The translations under genes were made by a program, and so were the position numbers. Below, in pieces: positions 13,533-27,900 of a DNA stretch of 64,000 nucleotides. This stretch comes from Tetrahymena elliotti 4EA (taxonomy: Eukaryota; Ciliophora; Oligohymenophorea; Hymenostomatida; Tetrahymenidae), in NCBI GenBank assembly GCA_000231825.2, contig JH720340.1:517354-581353 (forward strand), given 5' to 3'. Within the stretch, counting starts at the first letter, position 1. Every line of letters starts with the position of its first letter. The notes under the pieces were generated by a model. It worked only from the letters and a program-made list of their open reading frames with translations. It made no database searches and was not told the DNA's origin.

Positions 13533-16431
13533 TTTTATTTAGTATTTTTCAATTTTAAAAAAATGTTTTAAGATGAACTAAGGGTAGTATGTATTTTAAA
13601 GGTTAATTAGCAAGAATACTCAAGAAAATGAATAATTTTAAGAATATTTTAATATAAAATGGCTCTAAAACCAATCCAAATATGTATCTAGTTTGTTAAT
13701 TCTTTTGCAAATCTTTATTGATTTGTTTATTTAAAAGGTTAAGTTTTGCTTTTTTTTGTTTTTCTTTTACTTTTTTTTATTATTTGCCTTACAAAGACCC
13801 TTTTTCAATTCAAAGCTTATTGAAAAATTTAAGACAAAACAAAACAAATTATCAAACAATCAATTTTTCAATCAACCAAACAAACAAAAAAACAATCAAA
13901 AGCTTAATTGGATTTTTTCTACATAGAAAAATGAATGATAATTAAATTACTCTACATTTTTTAATATTTTGTTTATATAATAATTATTCTTCATTATTTT
14001 ATAATTTTTGCTTTTTCTTTTTTTGTTCCTATTTTTAGGTTTTATTTTCTTCTGATCACTCACTCTCACGCAACAAAATTTATTAATATGAAAAATAATC
14101 ATTCATTATTAACTATTTTTAGTATTATTCTTTTGAGCATTTAAATTAGCTAAATTGTATATAAAAATTTAATTAAATCCCATAACTTATACCTGAAATG
14201 ATCTTTCATTTATATTTGGTTCCAACTTTATACAATTTACATCTTCAGTCATTCTATTTTATTAGGATTTTTTCAAAAATACTCTCACTGCTAACTTATC
14301 TTAGATATTTGTTTAAATTAAGTTTTTAAATGTATCTAGCACTCTCTTTCTCAAAAAGTATGATATGATGGTATATTTTAAAATTATTATATATTATATT
14401 ATGCAAACTATAAATAGAATCAATTCTTTAGTACTTTATAAGTATTAATCTATTGTTCAACTGTTTTAAAATATGACAAGTCTGCCAAAAATAATAAAAA
14501 ATTATAAATTGATTGATTAGCCTCTTAGTCTTCACTCTGATTTAGTAATATTTAAACAAAAAAACCAAAAAACCTTCATCAAATTATAAAATTTAATTAA
14601 TAAATTATTATTAATTTTTCAGTCAAGCAGGCTCCTCTTTTTAAAATAAAATTTAGTTTACTTCCTTTCATGATTTTTCATTTTTTGGTAAAAAGAGAAA
14701 TGAGTAAAATTGAACAAATGTTTGTATCTAAAAGCAATCATTAACATATTTAAAAGCAATTAACTTATCAAAATAAAAAATTCAAATTTAGTTAATAAAA
14801 TGCTATCTTTTTTTAATAAAAGTAGTTATTTTTTATCGAATAAACATATTTGTCAAAAGACATTAAGAGATAAAAACACCATTAAAATAAAGTTTCAACC
14901 AAACAAAAAATTTACAAGTAATAAAAATTAAAATTTTGTAATAATTTGAGTCTAAGGCTAATTAAATAAAGGAAATCCAATTAAAATATAAAATTTAGAA
15001 AAAGTTGAATACTTCTCAATTTATCTACTTTATCAAAGGTTATTTTTTACTAGTTTAATTTTTTTTAATTTTGATTGTTTAGTTGTCTAGATAAAATTTT
15101 ATCACACATATCTTCTTTTGTGGTTTATTTAAGAAAAACTCTAAATAACAAAAAAAAGCTATGAGCAATAATTTTCTGCTAAAAATAGAAATGTTTCTTA
15201 CATTTGATAAAATCTTTAATCATTAATTTCTAATTTTTTACCTTTTATATAGGCTATATCACTTTTGATTAAAGATAGATTATTTTAATAAAATTAAAGA
15301 TTATTTAAAAAATATTTTGTTTTTTCAAGAAATAATTAGCTATCTCATTGTATCAATTAAAATTAAAGAAATATCAAAAAAATTTTATAAAATCTGTAAA
15401 AATACTGTTAAAAATTTCAATTAAATAATTGATTGAAAGAAAAATATTGATTTTATTGAAATATAAATACTGATTTTTATTCAATTCTTAAATATTTCTT
15501 TTTCAATGTTTAAATTCTAATTAATCTATCTAAAATAAATATCAATTAAATCACTCTATTGATTCTCAAAATAAATAAATTAACAATCTTTTATTAAATT
15601 TGAATATTTCATTCTTAACAATAATTTATTTTACTCAGCAATTTTAGATATTCGTCACGTTAAATTTTATTTGATCTAAAATTTTACTTTTCACAAAATT
15701 TAATTAAAAAATAATATATATTACTCAAACTTTATTTGATTTTAAAATATTTCATTTTTCATAAAAATAAAATCTCTAATTATATAAGTTAGATTTTATA
15801 ATTATTATTTATTTCGAAAATATTATTTAGAAATATATTTTTGACTAGTCATTTTTAATAAGCATGAAAAATGAAAATTTGTTATTGTAAAATTACTTCC
15901 TAATTTGATAAATATTATTTATTTTCTCATTTTTGACTAAAATTACTTTTTCATTTTTAATCTATCTATTTTTGTAACAACTTTAAGTGTGGTTTATGGT
16001 TGGTAATTATTCAGTCATATTATTTTCTTATTAGAAAATTAGGATTAAAAAATATATTTTCAAATTCCAGTTAAATTTTAGAAGAATATGCTTTAATATA
16101 CACATTTATCATAAAAAAGAATTAAAAATATTAAGAATAAATATTTTGTTGGTATTTTTATTCATAGTTCTAGATTAATTTTGAAAATATCATTTTAAGA
16201 TTTATTTAAATGCAAAATATTAACACAAATATTTGTGCAAATAACTAATTTTAATGGCTAAATATTAACCAATCTATAAAGTTATTAATGTTTATTGCAA
16301 ATAATTTAAGAAAAATATTGCTATAACCACAAAACAATTTATCTATTTTAATAAATTATACATTAATTAATCAATTTAATTATTTATTATATTATTCGAA
16401 AAAATAGTTATAGAAGTTTGTAAAGTTTAAA
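13533..16431. other. Long AT-rich intergenic region
   Basis: About 2.9 kb between divergently oriented genes. Every frame is broken by TGA or is pure low-complexity A/T. An open stretch near 13718-13945 is T-rich then A-rich and has no coding character. No RNA gene or mobile-element end was recognised. Confidence 0.65.
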
Positions 16432-19400
16432 ATGGCAGCAGCTCCAGAAAGTAATAATTATTAAAGTAGAGACATTTCAATATCCTAATTTAAACAAAAG
16501 GTATCCCTCATACTTAGCAGTCTGAAAGAACAGGAAAACTATTTAAGGAAGCAAAAGAATTAGTTTTGAATAAAAAATTTGCAAAAGCTGTAAATAGATT
16601 TGTTAGTTCAACTGTTTAATATCTATAAAAATATTTAGCTAAAATTATATGATAATATTAGATAATAGAATTTTTTATTTTAAATTAGACCAAAGTTTTA
16701 GAAGATTTAATATAATAAGATAAGAAAAATGTAGAAGCCCTTAATTTATTAGCATATTCCATTAAATAAATCTATTTGTAGAGATAAGAAGATTAAGATT
16801 TAAGCAATAATGAAGAATAAATTTAAGAATGTATCAATCTTTTGTAGCGTGCACTGACTGTAATAATTTAATTATATTTGGAACTATTAAATTTAATGTA
16901 GTAAAATGAAAATATAAAATATTTTAGCGTACTAATTCGAATTTCTTTATTTATCCAAGAAGATTATGTGATTTTTAATACTAAATGTTAATTATATATT
17001 AAAATATGTAACAGATTGATGACACAAACCACTTGACTCTTTTTAATTTAGCTACATTTTACTTTGAAATAGAATAATATGATAAGGCAATATAGTATTA
17101 TGAAATGCTTGATTAGTAAAGGTCAAATGATTGTCGTATTTACTTTAATTTAGCTATTTCTTATGAAAGAACCCATTAAAACGATATGGCAATGAATTAT
17201 TATGAAAAGGTAATATTGTAACCGATTGATTGATTTTTTTTCTCATCCAAACAAATGGAAATGTTTATGAAAATCCAATTTATCTTTGAATAAAAAAAGA
17301 AAAGAAAATTAAATTTAAGTATATAAAACCTTCAATTTCTTTTTACAATATTAAAATTACATTTTAATTAGATTAAATGATTTGATAACTTAACCTTATT
17401 TCATATTATATTATAAAAAATATTCAAATAGGCTCTTAAAATAAATCCTTACTTTTCTGGTGCTATCATAAATTATTCTAATTTATTAACAAGAAGTTAG
17501 AGAAGTGTTTAGGCAAAGACTTTACTGGAACAATATCTTAAAAATGCTCCTTTTGATGAAAAAGCAACAAATAATTTAAATATTATTTTAGCTGAAAAGA
17601 AATAGGAGAAGAAAGCTTAAGAGAATTTCTCGAAAATGTTGAGATAACCTAACCCTAATCCAGCTACAATTTATAATCATGGAATTTTCTTATACAAATA
17701 AAACAAGCTTTACTAAGCTTTGGAAGTTTTTAAGCATTTTACAGAAATGAAGTTAAGTCCATCTGAGCCTCTCCTTTTGCTTGCTTACATTGATATAGCT
17801 CTAATTTATGAAAGACTTAAAAAGTTTGAAAAAGCTATTGTTATCTACAATCAAGTAAATTAAAATGTTAAATATTTTTCAATTAATTAATGTTTTAAAA
17901 TAGATTTTGGAAAAATTTGAATCAGTTCTCACTAATAAAAAGGAATTTTAAGATAAAATTCTTGATCTTAAAGAAAAACTTTAAAACTCAAACCAATTTG
18001 CTGTGAATATGGATGCAGATAAATCTGGTGATGAAGAAAGTTATAGTATAAGAACATATAAAACAAACTAAATGGCTGTAGGTTTAAATGGAGATGGTAA
18101 AATGCAAACACTAAAAATGTCAAATGATAGTGATATAAAAAGTTATCAGTATAAAAATAATAAAATTCCTTCAGATTCTAAAAGCACAAATAAAAAAGGA
18201 GTTGTTGGGGTGAGCTTAGATAGAAATAAGCAAGCTCAACCAAATAATGTTGTTAATGATAATGATGGATTAGCTTCTCCTAAATTAAATGGATAAAGCA
18301 AAGAAGAAAAATCTTAAAAAATAATTAAAGTACCTCAATCAGTTATTAAAACTAGCAATAGCTCTAGGAAAAATAGTGATAGTGTTTAAGAACATAATAA
18401 TTAATAAGAATCAGGAAGATCTTCTAGGTCTAAAACAAGAGAGGATCAAAGTGGGATGAGTAACTCAAAGGTTATAAGAGATGAAAATGGATAAAAAATT
18501 ATTTAAATTTCTCGTCAGAGCAGCAATGGTGACTTAAAAAACAGCAGATTAAGAGCTAATTCACTGACTAATAGCAAAGAAAATGGATAAAGCTAAATTG
18601 ATTAAAATTAAGCTCTTAAATAGCAATAATAATATGACATTATGAATAAATAAATTTTAGAAAGATAAAACTCTTCTAAATTAAAAAAGCAGGGTTCTGG
18701 TATGATATAGCTTGCAAATTCTGATGTAGAGAAGTCTAAAGGAGCTTTGGGAAGTAATAATAACAGCAATAATAATACAAAAACAAACTAAGATGATAGT
18801 AGAATTTAGGCTATAGAGCAATTATTAAAAATGTAAGCATAGGAATTAAATGAATTAAAAAATAGAGTTAAGATGGAAGAAGAGAAAAAAAAGTAAGAGG
18901 AAGAATAAAAGAAAAAAGATTAAGAAGCTTAAAAAGAGAAACTATTGCTAGAAGAGTAAGAGAGGAAATTGAAATTAGAAAAAGAAATTAGAGAAAAGGT
19001 TGAGTAGGAGTAATAGTAAAAGCTAGAAATTGAAAAATAAAAATTAGTTCTTTAATTAGAGTAACAAAAAGCTTAGCTAGAACAAGAAAAATTTAAATAA
19101 CTCTAGTAAATTTAGGAGGAGGAAGAGAAAAAGAGAAAACTATTAGAATCTGATAAAAAAACTAAAAAATAAGAAAAAGAGTAAGAGAAAAATAAAGACG
19201 AGCTATTAAAAAAGTAAGCTGATGACATTAAAAGCTAAAAAGATATTGAAGAGCAAAAGAAGAAATTAGAAGAAGAACTTCAAAGATAAAAAAATGAAAC
19301 TGAAGAAATGAAAAAGAAATAGTAAATTTAAGATTAAAAAAACAAAGAATTTGAAGAGCTCAAAATGAAATTTTTAGAAGCAGAAGAAAAGAGAAAGTTA

Positions 19401-22400
19401 TTAGAAAAGAATCAAATTAAAATGTAGTAAGAACTTGATGAGAAGAAGAAAGCTGAAGAATAAAGATTGCTAATAGAAGCTGAAGATAAAAAAAAGTAAT
19501 AAGAAGCTGAGGAGAAAAGGAAGTAGTAGGAAGCTGAAGAGAAAAAAAAATAGTAAGATGCTGAAGAGAAGAGAAAGCTACAAGAAGCTGAAGAAAAGAA
19601 AAAATAACAGGAAGCTGAAGAAAAAAGAAAATAGTAAGAAGCTTTAGAAAAGAAAAAGTAATAAGAAGATGAGGAGAAGAGAAAAAAGTAGGAAGATGAA
19701 GAGAAGAAAAAACAATAAGAAGCTGAAGAAAAGAAAAAGTAATAGGAAGCTGAAGAGAAGAAAAAGTAATAGGAAGCTGAAGAGAAAAGAAAATAATAGG
19801 AGGCTGAAGAACTTAAGCTCAAGCAACAAGCTGAAGAAAAAAAGAAGCTATAGGAAGCAGAAGAGAGAAAAAAGTAATAAGAAGCTGAGGAGAAAAAGAA
19901 GTAGCTTGAGATGGAAGAGAAGAAAAAGAAATAAGATGAAGAAGATTTAATTATGAAATAACAAAATGAAGAATAACAAAAAATTTTGGATGCTTAGAAT
20001 AAAAAGAAACAGGAAGAAGAAATGAAAAAAAATTAAGATAACTAAGATGAAAAAAATAAGAAAAAGGAACAACAATAGTCTTCTGATTCACATGGTGAAA
20101 TTGTTGCTGTTGAATTAAATTAAAATGAAAAAGTTAATGGAGAGCATAGCTCAAATAATTAATAAAAAGCACCAACTAACACTCAATAAAATGACAGCTA
20201 AAAGTAACTAGAGATAAATAATTAAGATACTAATAATAAGTCTAATGATAATTAAGTTGTTTCCTCACAAAGTGCTTAATCAAAAGAAGGTTCAAAGAGT
20301 GTTTCTACTAACTAGACTCCTAAGTTTTAAGAAGTCAGCTAAAAGGGGGATAATTAAGAAAATCAAAAAAGTAAAGATGGTCTTACAATTAATAAAAACT
20401 AAATAAAAGAAGTAAATAGTGAAGAAGAAAAATCTCCTTAGAAATAAAAATAAGATAATAAAAATAATTCTAATTAAGAGCTAACTGAAAAAGATAATCA
20501 ATAAAATGATAATAATATCAATAAAAAGCAAGGAGCACATGCAGAGGCTTCATCAAATAAATAAAATAATGTAGCAGCAGTGGTAGATGATGTCAATAAG
20601 AGTGGGTAAATTGAAAATAAAAAATCTTCATCTGACAATAAAATCAGTAAAGAAAACCTACAACAATAAAAATCTGAAAAAAGTATCAAGTCAATAGATA
20701 AAAATATTTAGGACAATAAAACCAGTAAAGAAAGCCTACAGTAATAAAAATCTGAAAAAAGTATCAAATCGATTGATAAAAGTATTTAGGAGAGAAAATC
20801 TTCTAAATCAGAATTAAGTACCAAATAAGGTGCTTCTGCAACAGCAGTAGTAGGTGCTTAGCCAACTCTTTCTAATGCAGAAGTAGAGAGCTAGCAATCT
20901 TAGAAGTAAATTGAAATTTAAAAAATTGAATAAAGTAAAACCTCACCACCTCCTCCACCAATCGAAAATGAAAATGAAGAAGAAAATGATGTTGTTGATA
21001 AAAGTGAATCAAATAAAAATATAGAAAAAAAAAGGAAGTAAATACTTAGAAACCACATTAGTATTGATTCAAATTACAATAAATCTATGAATGATAAAAC
21101 TCCTAGAAGAAATTCTCACTCAGACTTAAACCGCTCAGGTTATTCTGAAAAATCTCAAAAAGAAATAATGAACTTACAAAAGTTAAAAGAGTCATTCATT
21201 TCAAAGGAGGAGAAATAAAAGAGCAATAACAAAATGTCTATGGAAGAAATAGAAAATAACAAAGAATATGATGAGAAAAATGAGGTCCATGAAGTGAAAG
21301 ACGGAGATGAAACTATTAATCCTAAAGATCAATCTAAGAACTCAGAATTTTTTGTTTTAAATAATGAAAAATAAGGAGATTCATTAGTTAAAAAATAATC
21401 TTTAAATGGTTCTTAAACTCCAACAAAAAAGAAAAAGAAAGGCAAAGATACTCTTTTGCCTGCTGATTTTGACTCATGGACTGAAGAGAAATGCACATAA
21501 ATGATCAAAGAAAATCCTAATAATTATTTAGCCCACTACAGACTTGCTCATATTTGTATGCTCAAAGAACCTGATGTTGATATTGAAGGAACAAAGTAAA
21601 ATCTCAAAAAAGTCTAAGAACTTAATCCTGAATTTAAGGTTGAAAAGGTATTTTAAAAAAACAGTTTTTTATGTTTTATTCATTTTTTAACAAAAAATTA
21701 TTAAAATAAATAGATTAACATAACACTTGGAGAAATCTTTGAAATGTAAAAGAACTACGAGTAAGCTCTTGAGCATTACAAACAATTATTACCTGTTGCT
21801 TAAGATAAGCAAACTTGCTTGTTAAAAATTGCACGTTGTCATTAAAAGCTAAAGTCATATGAGCAATCATAAAAGAAGTATTCTGAAGCAATTAAAGTTA
21901 ATACAAAGAATTATCTTCCATATTTGAAATTGGGATGGATGCAAGTGAAGCTATCAAATATCAAGCACTAAGAAGCCCTTGAAAAGAATAAATAATTAGA
22001 TAGTCCAACAAAAACTGATATATAAAATATCCTTAAACAGGGTATTGATAACTTGTAAAAAGCTCATTCTCTTGAACCAAATAATGTTGAAATTAATATT
22101 AAGCTAGGAGAGGTAAATAAATTTTTTTAAAAGTTATTAATAATATGTAAATATGATTAAATAGGCTTATTTAATGAATGAGGAAGACAATGAAGGAGTT
22201 GATGAAGCAATTAGCTATCTCACTAACGCTCTTAATTTAGATGATAAAAACTATGACTGCCTAATTGGATTAGGAAAAGCTTATGAAAGAAAGGGTGATT
22301 TACAAAAAGCAATACAATTTTCACAATTAGCTATTGATCTCCCAAATCCAAACCCAAATTTAAATTCGATATTCTTCTTGGGAATGCTTTATTTACAAAA

Positions 22401-23800
22401 CAAAGAAATTAAAAATGCAGAAAAATAATTTAAAAGTGTTTTATGTAATATTTTAACTTGATACAATCTTTCAGTTATTTTAATTTATTCTTTTAGCTAA
22501 AAATAGTGAGCATGTAGGAGCTCTTATAGAGTATGCAACTACTTTGAGTTTATAAAATAAATATGACAAAGCTAAAAAATACTTTAGGTAAAATATTAGA
22601 TTCATATTATTTATTCTTCTTTGATTATTAAACTTAAAAAATTACTAAAAATAGACATGCCTTGAAGTTAGATAAGAATAACATAATTGCTAATTTGAGG
22701 TTAGGTAAGATATATCAGACTAAGCTTAATGACATTGATGGAGCTATTTAGTGCTATAAAAAAATCATAGAAGTCTAGCCTAAATTTGCTAAAGCACACT
22801 ATTAACTTGGTTTAGCTTTACTTGAGAAAAAAGATTATAAAGGTGCAACGGAAGAATTCAAAGAAACAATTAGAATCAATGAAAGATTTACTGGAGCCTA
22901 CAAAGCTATAGGTCTAATTTATTATGAAAACAATAATCCATCAAATGCATGTAAATATTATCTAAGAGCTTTAGAATGTGATCCATTTGATATGGAGTCG
23001 AAGCTTGGATTGGCTAACTGCTATTATTTAATGGAAAACTTTGATGCTGCCATATAAAATTATGAAGAAATTTCTGGAATAGACTAAAATGATGAGATAG
23101 AATATAACTTGGCTAACTGCTACTACATGAAAGGAGAAATCAACGAAGCTATAAATCACTACAAAAATGCTTTGAGTTTAAAATAAGACAAGCCAGATTG
23201 TTTATACAATTTAGGTATTATTATTTATTTACTATTATTATTTTACAAGAGATTTATTTTTTAAATCATTTCTTTTATTTTATAAAGGTAATGCTTACTG
23301 TATTCAAGAGAACTTTAAAGAAGCTTTAAATTGTTTTGAAAAAGCAATTTAATACGACCCTTAGAATTCTGCTGCTATGTACAACCTTGCTAATACATAT
23401 TATGTCCTTGAAGATCATTAGAAAGCTTCAGAGTATTTCGAAAAAGCTATTTAATTAGAACCCAATAATATTGAATGGCATAACTACATAGGTGGAGTCT
23501 ATTTTGGAAGAAACTAGTTTAATGAAGCTAGAAGACATTTCGAATAATCATATAAATTAAGTTCTGATAATATAGACACAAATTTCCGTCTTGCATAGCT
23601 TAACCACTCTGAAGGAAATAACGAAGCTGCTTTGCATTACATCAATGTAAATTATTTATTATTAACACATGAAAATAAAAAATTTTATTTAAAAATAAAA
23701 GTTTGTAATCTAGAAACAACCTGAAAATGAAGAGGCTAACTAATTAAAAAAAGAAATAAATGATCTAATAAATGAAAGCTAAAGAGATTAAGAAGATTGA
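16432..23800 (+). CDS. TPR / Glu-Lys coiled-coil / TPR protein (2153 aa)
   Basis: Exons: 16432-16500, 16518-16601, 16689-16859, 17015-17209, 17432-17854, 17904-21647, 21714-22112, 22165-22444, 22497-22587, 22655-23214, 23288-23646 and 23714-23800. They sum to 6462 nt in one frame. N-terminal TPRs (about residues 100-300) include HLTLFNLATFYFEIEQYDKA and IYFNLAISYERTHQND. A Ser/Asn/Gln-rich linker follows, then a long Glu/Lys/Gln coiled coil (about 620-1030) with a 9-residue tandem repeat, then another disordered stretch with a PPPPP run. From about residue 1500 there is a second, longer TPR array (LAHYRLAHICML, YDCLIGLGKAYERKGDLQKA, AHYQLGLALLEKKDYKGA, IEYNLANCYYMKGEINEA, AMYNLANTYYVLEDH). 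TPRs are scaffolds for protein assembly. The bipartite TPR layout suggests a large adaptor, perhaps ciliary, but that is inference. The first intron in this model is only 17 nt, which is suspicious. Confidence 0.9.
19497..19935 (+). repeat. 27-bp tandem repeat encoding QEAEEKKKQ-type units
   Basis: Inside the large exon of the TPR gene the sequence repeats every 27 bases, giving nine-residue units close to Q-E-A-E-E-K-(K/R)-K-Q. About a dozen copies are nearly perfect and a few are degenerate. The translation is an uninterrupted charged helix. Because the repeat is purine-rich with few TGA trinucleotides, other frames and the antisense strand also stay open here and should not be called as genes. 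Confidence 0.9.
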
Positions 23801-24989
23801 AAATCCTTATCTAACAACTATCTCAAGGAATAACCAAAAAATATTATATATAAAAATTAAACTATTTATTCTAAAATATTAAACTATTCTTTAATAATGC
23901 TATTGTCAAGCAAATATATTTATCTATCTATCCATCCACATCAGAATTCTAATTATTTCTAGAATTTCTTTTTATATCATATCGACCCTAAAAATACAAA
24001 TCCTTCTACTGATTCAAATATGTGAAATGTCTAAAGTCGAGAAATTAAACTATCTTTTCTATGTTTTATTGAGTCAATTGGAAAACTAAACCTTCAATTT
24101 AACTTTAAATTAATCATTTTAATGTTATTCTAAAAAATTCTAAGAGATAAATGTTTTAAATAACATCATAAGTCATTTTTCATTAAAATAAAATTTTTAG
24201 GAAGTAATTTAATAATTCAGAAATTAAAAAAAGCTTAACATTGTTTAAATATTATTTTTTGCATTTTAATACACCTATTATATACTAAAACATCATAGTA
24301 GTTAATACAGAATATTCTTTTTATTTCTAATATCATTTTAAAATAATTAAATAAAAATTCAATTATGTAAACACAGATTTCCATAACTTATTTATCAACA
24401 CAATTTAATAAAATTTTACAATTGAACTCTTTAATTAAATTTTCGAATTTGCTATCTATTTTGCATTAGTATTTTTAATAACAAGTTATAAGTTAAGTGT
24501 TTATATAAATTCTATTTATTTTAAAATTATTTAGATTTAATATTATTCAACTATCTTTAAATTTTAAAGTATGAATAAATTAGACTAGTTTTTATTGAAA
24601 ACCATCCCAATAAGTTTTTTAATTCTGCTAGCTTGTTTACACCTATGCATGTATTTTGCTTGTCAGAAAAATATAAAAGAATAAATTAATAACATCAGCA
24701 AAGAATTTTTTTTTTTAGAGAGTAATTTATTGTCTTATGACTTGCTTCTTTTCCAATTTCGTTTATTTAATTGTTGTAAGATTAGTATAAATTAATCTTT
24801 TTTACTTTATTTCATCATTAATAAATAAAGCTAATTAAAGATTTCTAACAAATAAAACCCAAGAAGGAAAGAAAGAAAACAAGCAGTCTATCTATCTATC
24901 AAAATATCAGTAATAAGCAATATTTACTAAACCATAAATTTTATATGCTTTATTTTAAGTAACTTCATTTTATTTTATTATATAAGATC
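23801..24989. other. AT-rich spacer
   Basis: About 1.2 kb between two plus-strand genes. It contains short simple-sequence patches (tatctatctatccatcc near 23920, ctatctatctatc near 24888) and no open frame of note. Confidence 0.6.
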
Positions 24990-27900
24990 ATGTAAACTTC
25001 TAAGAGAACCTCCAATTCTATATGTCAACCTTAGTCCAAGGATAACGTTTTAAATTTCCTCTGGCTTGATAATACTTCTGATAATAGTATTGTAATTGAA
25101 AAAATATGTGAAAGAAATTTGTGCTCTACTGAAGAAGCTCAAGTCTAGCTTAAGGAATATCATAAATTCTTGTACTGCTTAGGTAAGGAATACAGACTTA
25201 ATGAGCTCCTTTAGGATTAAATGCTCTTATTCCCTTCAGCTATTGTAAGTATTATTTGGTTATTTTTGAATAAAAAAATTTAAAAGTTAGCATTGGTATA
25301 TATATAAATCATATATATTTACCACAAAATGATAATTTTAATATCATTATTTTACTAATAAGGGTAATTAAGAAAATCTAAATTTTTTGATTTTCATGCT
25401 CTTAAATATAGTACTAAAATAAATATAAATCATTCTTTGTTATTACTTATTTAGGTAAGCAGAATATGGAGAATGCATTAACTTTTCACTATTGAATATC
25501 CATCTTTGTGCAGAGATTTGGGATTCAACTTCATCAGCTTTAATCCAGAAAAGATTTGCTTCTGGTCTTAGACAGAAAATTAAATCAACAAATTGAAATC
25601 AAGTTATGAGAAAACTTTAGAGCTATTAAAAAAAGAATTCAAGGATGAATTGAATGAAGAAATTTGGCCAAGCAATTTCAATGATATGGTTAAATAACAT
25701 TTGCTCTCATTCCATATTAACTTAACAACTTACAAATCTATTGAAAATAAAATCAATGACTTGAATGGAGCCATCAATTTTTCTGAAATGTCTATTTCTG
25801 ATATTAAAAACAAAGTTATTCCTGAAATAAGAAAAGACCTCCACCAATTTAAGGAAAGCAAATTTGAACTCATTAATCCTGAAACTTAAGACAAGTCTAC
25901 CAAAGAAATTTATTCTAAAATGAATAGTTTAATTTTCCCCTAAGAAATGGTTTCTCACATTCAAAATGTAAAACAATTTATTTCAAAAATTATTTTATTT
26001 AAAAGTATTAAATAATTTTTACTTTTCATATAAAATCCTAAGAAGAAATGGTAAAGAATGTTAAAACAAATAAATTAATTATAATTTATATTTGATTTTC
26101 TATTTTAATTATTAGAATTCTTGTTGGAATTTATTTTTAAAATTGTAAAAATTAGGAATACCTTTTAACTCCTGAGACTACTGAATATCTTATTATGGAA
26201 TACAAGAAATTCTTCATGATTTTCTTAGTTAATAATTCATTCTCTTAAGTTCCTTCTGCTTTTGTAGACGAAGTATGGCACACTCACATCAACTTTGCTA
26301 AAATCTATGCTCACTCTTGCAAAGTTTTAGTTGGTGGTTTTATCAATCACATTCCTGCAACTAATCAGAAGGAAAATGAATAAGAAATCATGAAGGAGGA
26401 ATTCAATCAAACTATGAACCTCTATCAAAAATTATTTGGTGCTGTCAATGAAGAATATTGGTAATTAAAGGGAGAATTTAGAGATGACTAATAAAATTTC
26501 TTCTGGGTTGATTTATATTCCTTGAACAAAAAATCTTAGGCTGAAGCCTTAAGTATATTTTATTTTGAAAAAACTAATTTTAATTAATTTGTTTTAAAAA
26601 AAGACAACCTTAATGTTAAAGCATAAGAAAATACACAATTAGATGACTCTATTTCAACTCAAAATGCCTCTGTTAACTAAGATGGTAATTTATTTTATGA
26701 ATCAATTGAAAATCTGCTCTTTATTTATATTTCTAAAATTTTTAAATAAACAGTTGAAAACTCTTGCAACGGATGTGATGGTAGCTGCAATGCTGTTGAA
26801 AATTTATCCATTTTCGCTGATAGTAAATAATTTAAATATTTATTGAAATATAATATTTAATACTCTGTTTATTATTAGCCAAATAAAATTCTTGCACTGG
26901 TTGTGATGGTGACTGTTTTACTTAAAACATCTTAGTTGCCTCAAATAAAAGTAATTTTTTGGTTCTATTTTTCATTTATTTTATTTTTTTTCCTTTTAAA
27001 AAAGCTGAAAAGAAATCTTGCAATGGATGTGATGGAAGCTGCAATATGAAGAAGGCTTCTTGCAACGGTTGTGATGGTAGCTGCAATATGAAATCTGATA
27101 ACAAAGGTAATATATATTTTTTTTTAATTTTATTTTGATAAATATTTTATTAAGCTTAAACTAAATCTTGTAATGGTTGTGATGGTAGCTGCAACATGAA
27201 AACTGCTTAAACTAAATCATGCAATGGATGTGATGGTAGCTGTAACATGAAGCAAGCTGAAAACAAAAGTAACTTTATTTATTTTATAAAAATTTCTATT
27301 AATAATTTTACTTTAGAATCTTGTAATGGATGTGATGGAAGCTGTAATATGAAGTAAGCTAATAGTGATGGTAATTTATTTAATTTTAAGAATAATATGC
27401 TCATATACTTTCTTTTAGCCCAAACTAAATCATGTAATGGATGTGATGGCAGCTGCAATATGAAGAAGGCTGAAAATAAAAGTACTTTTTATGGTTTTTA
27501 AACAAAATGAAAAAAATTTTATTAATAAATTAAGCTAAATCTTGTAATGGTTGTGATGGTAGCTGCAATATGAAGTAAGCTTCTTGTAACGGTTGTGATG
27601 GTAGTTGCAATATGAAAAAATAAGCTGAAAACAAAAGTAACTTTTTTTATTTTATCTTAATTTGTATGAATAATTATAATTTAGAATCTTGTAATGGATG
27701 TGATGGAAGCTGTAATATGAAGAAAGCTGATAGTGATGGTAATTTCTTTAATTTTAAGAATAATATTCTCATGAATTTATTTTAGCCCAAACTAAATCTT
27801 GCAATGGTTGTGATGGTAACTGTAATATGAAAACTGCTCAAACAAAATCATGTAATGGATGTGATGGTAGTTGCAATATGAAAAAAGATTTAACAAAATC

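Noticed and set aside
13718..13945. 75-codon plus-strand open frame
   Set aside because: It is T-rich followed by A-rich homopolymer-like sequence giving Phe then Lys/Asn runs; no coding signature.
19412..19822. Antisense Ser/Phe/Tyr repeat frame opposite the TPR gene
   Set aside because: It is the mirror of the 27-bp coding repeat; the sense strand is clearly the gene.
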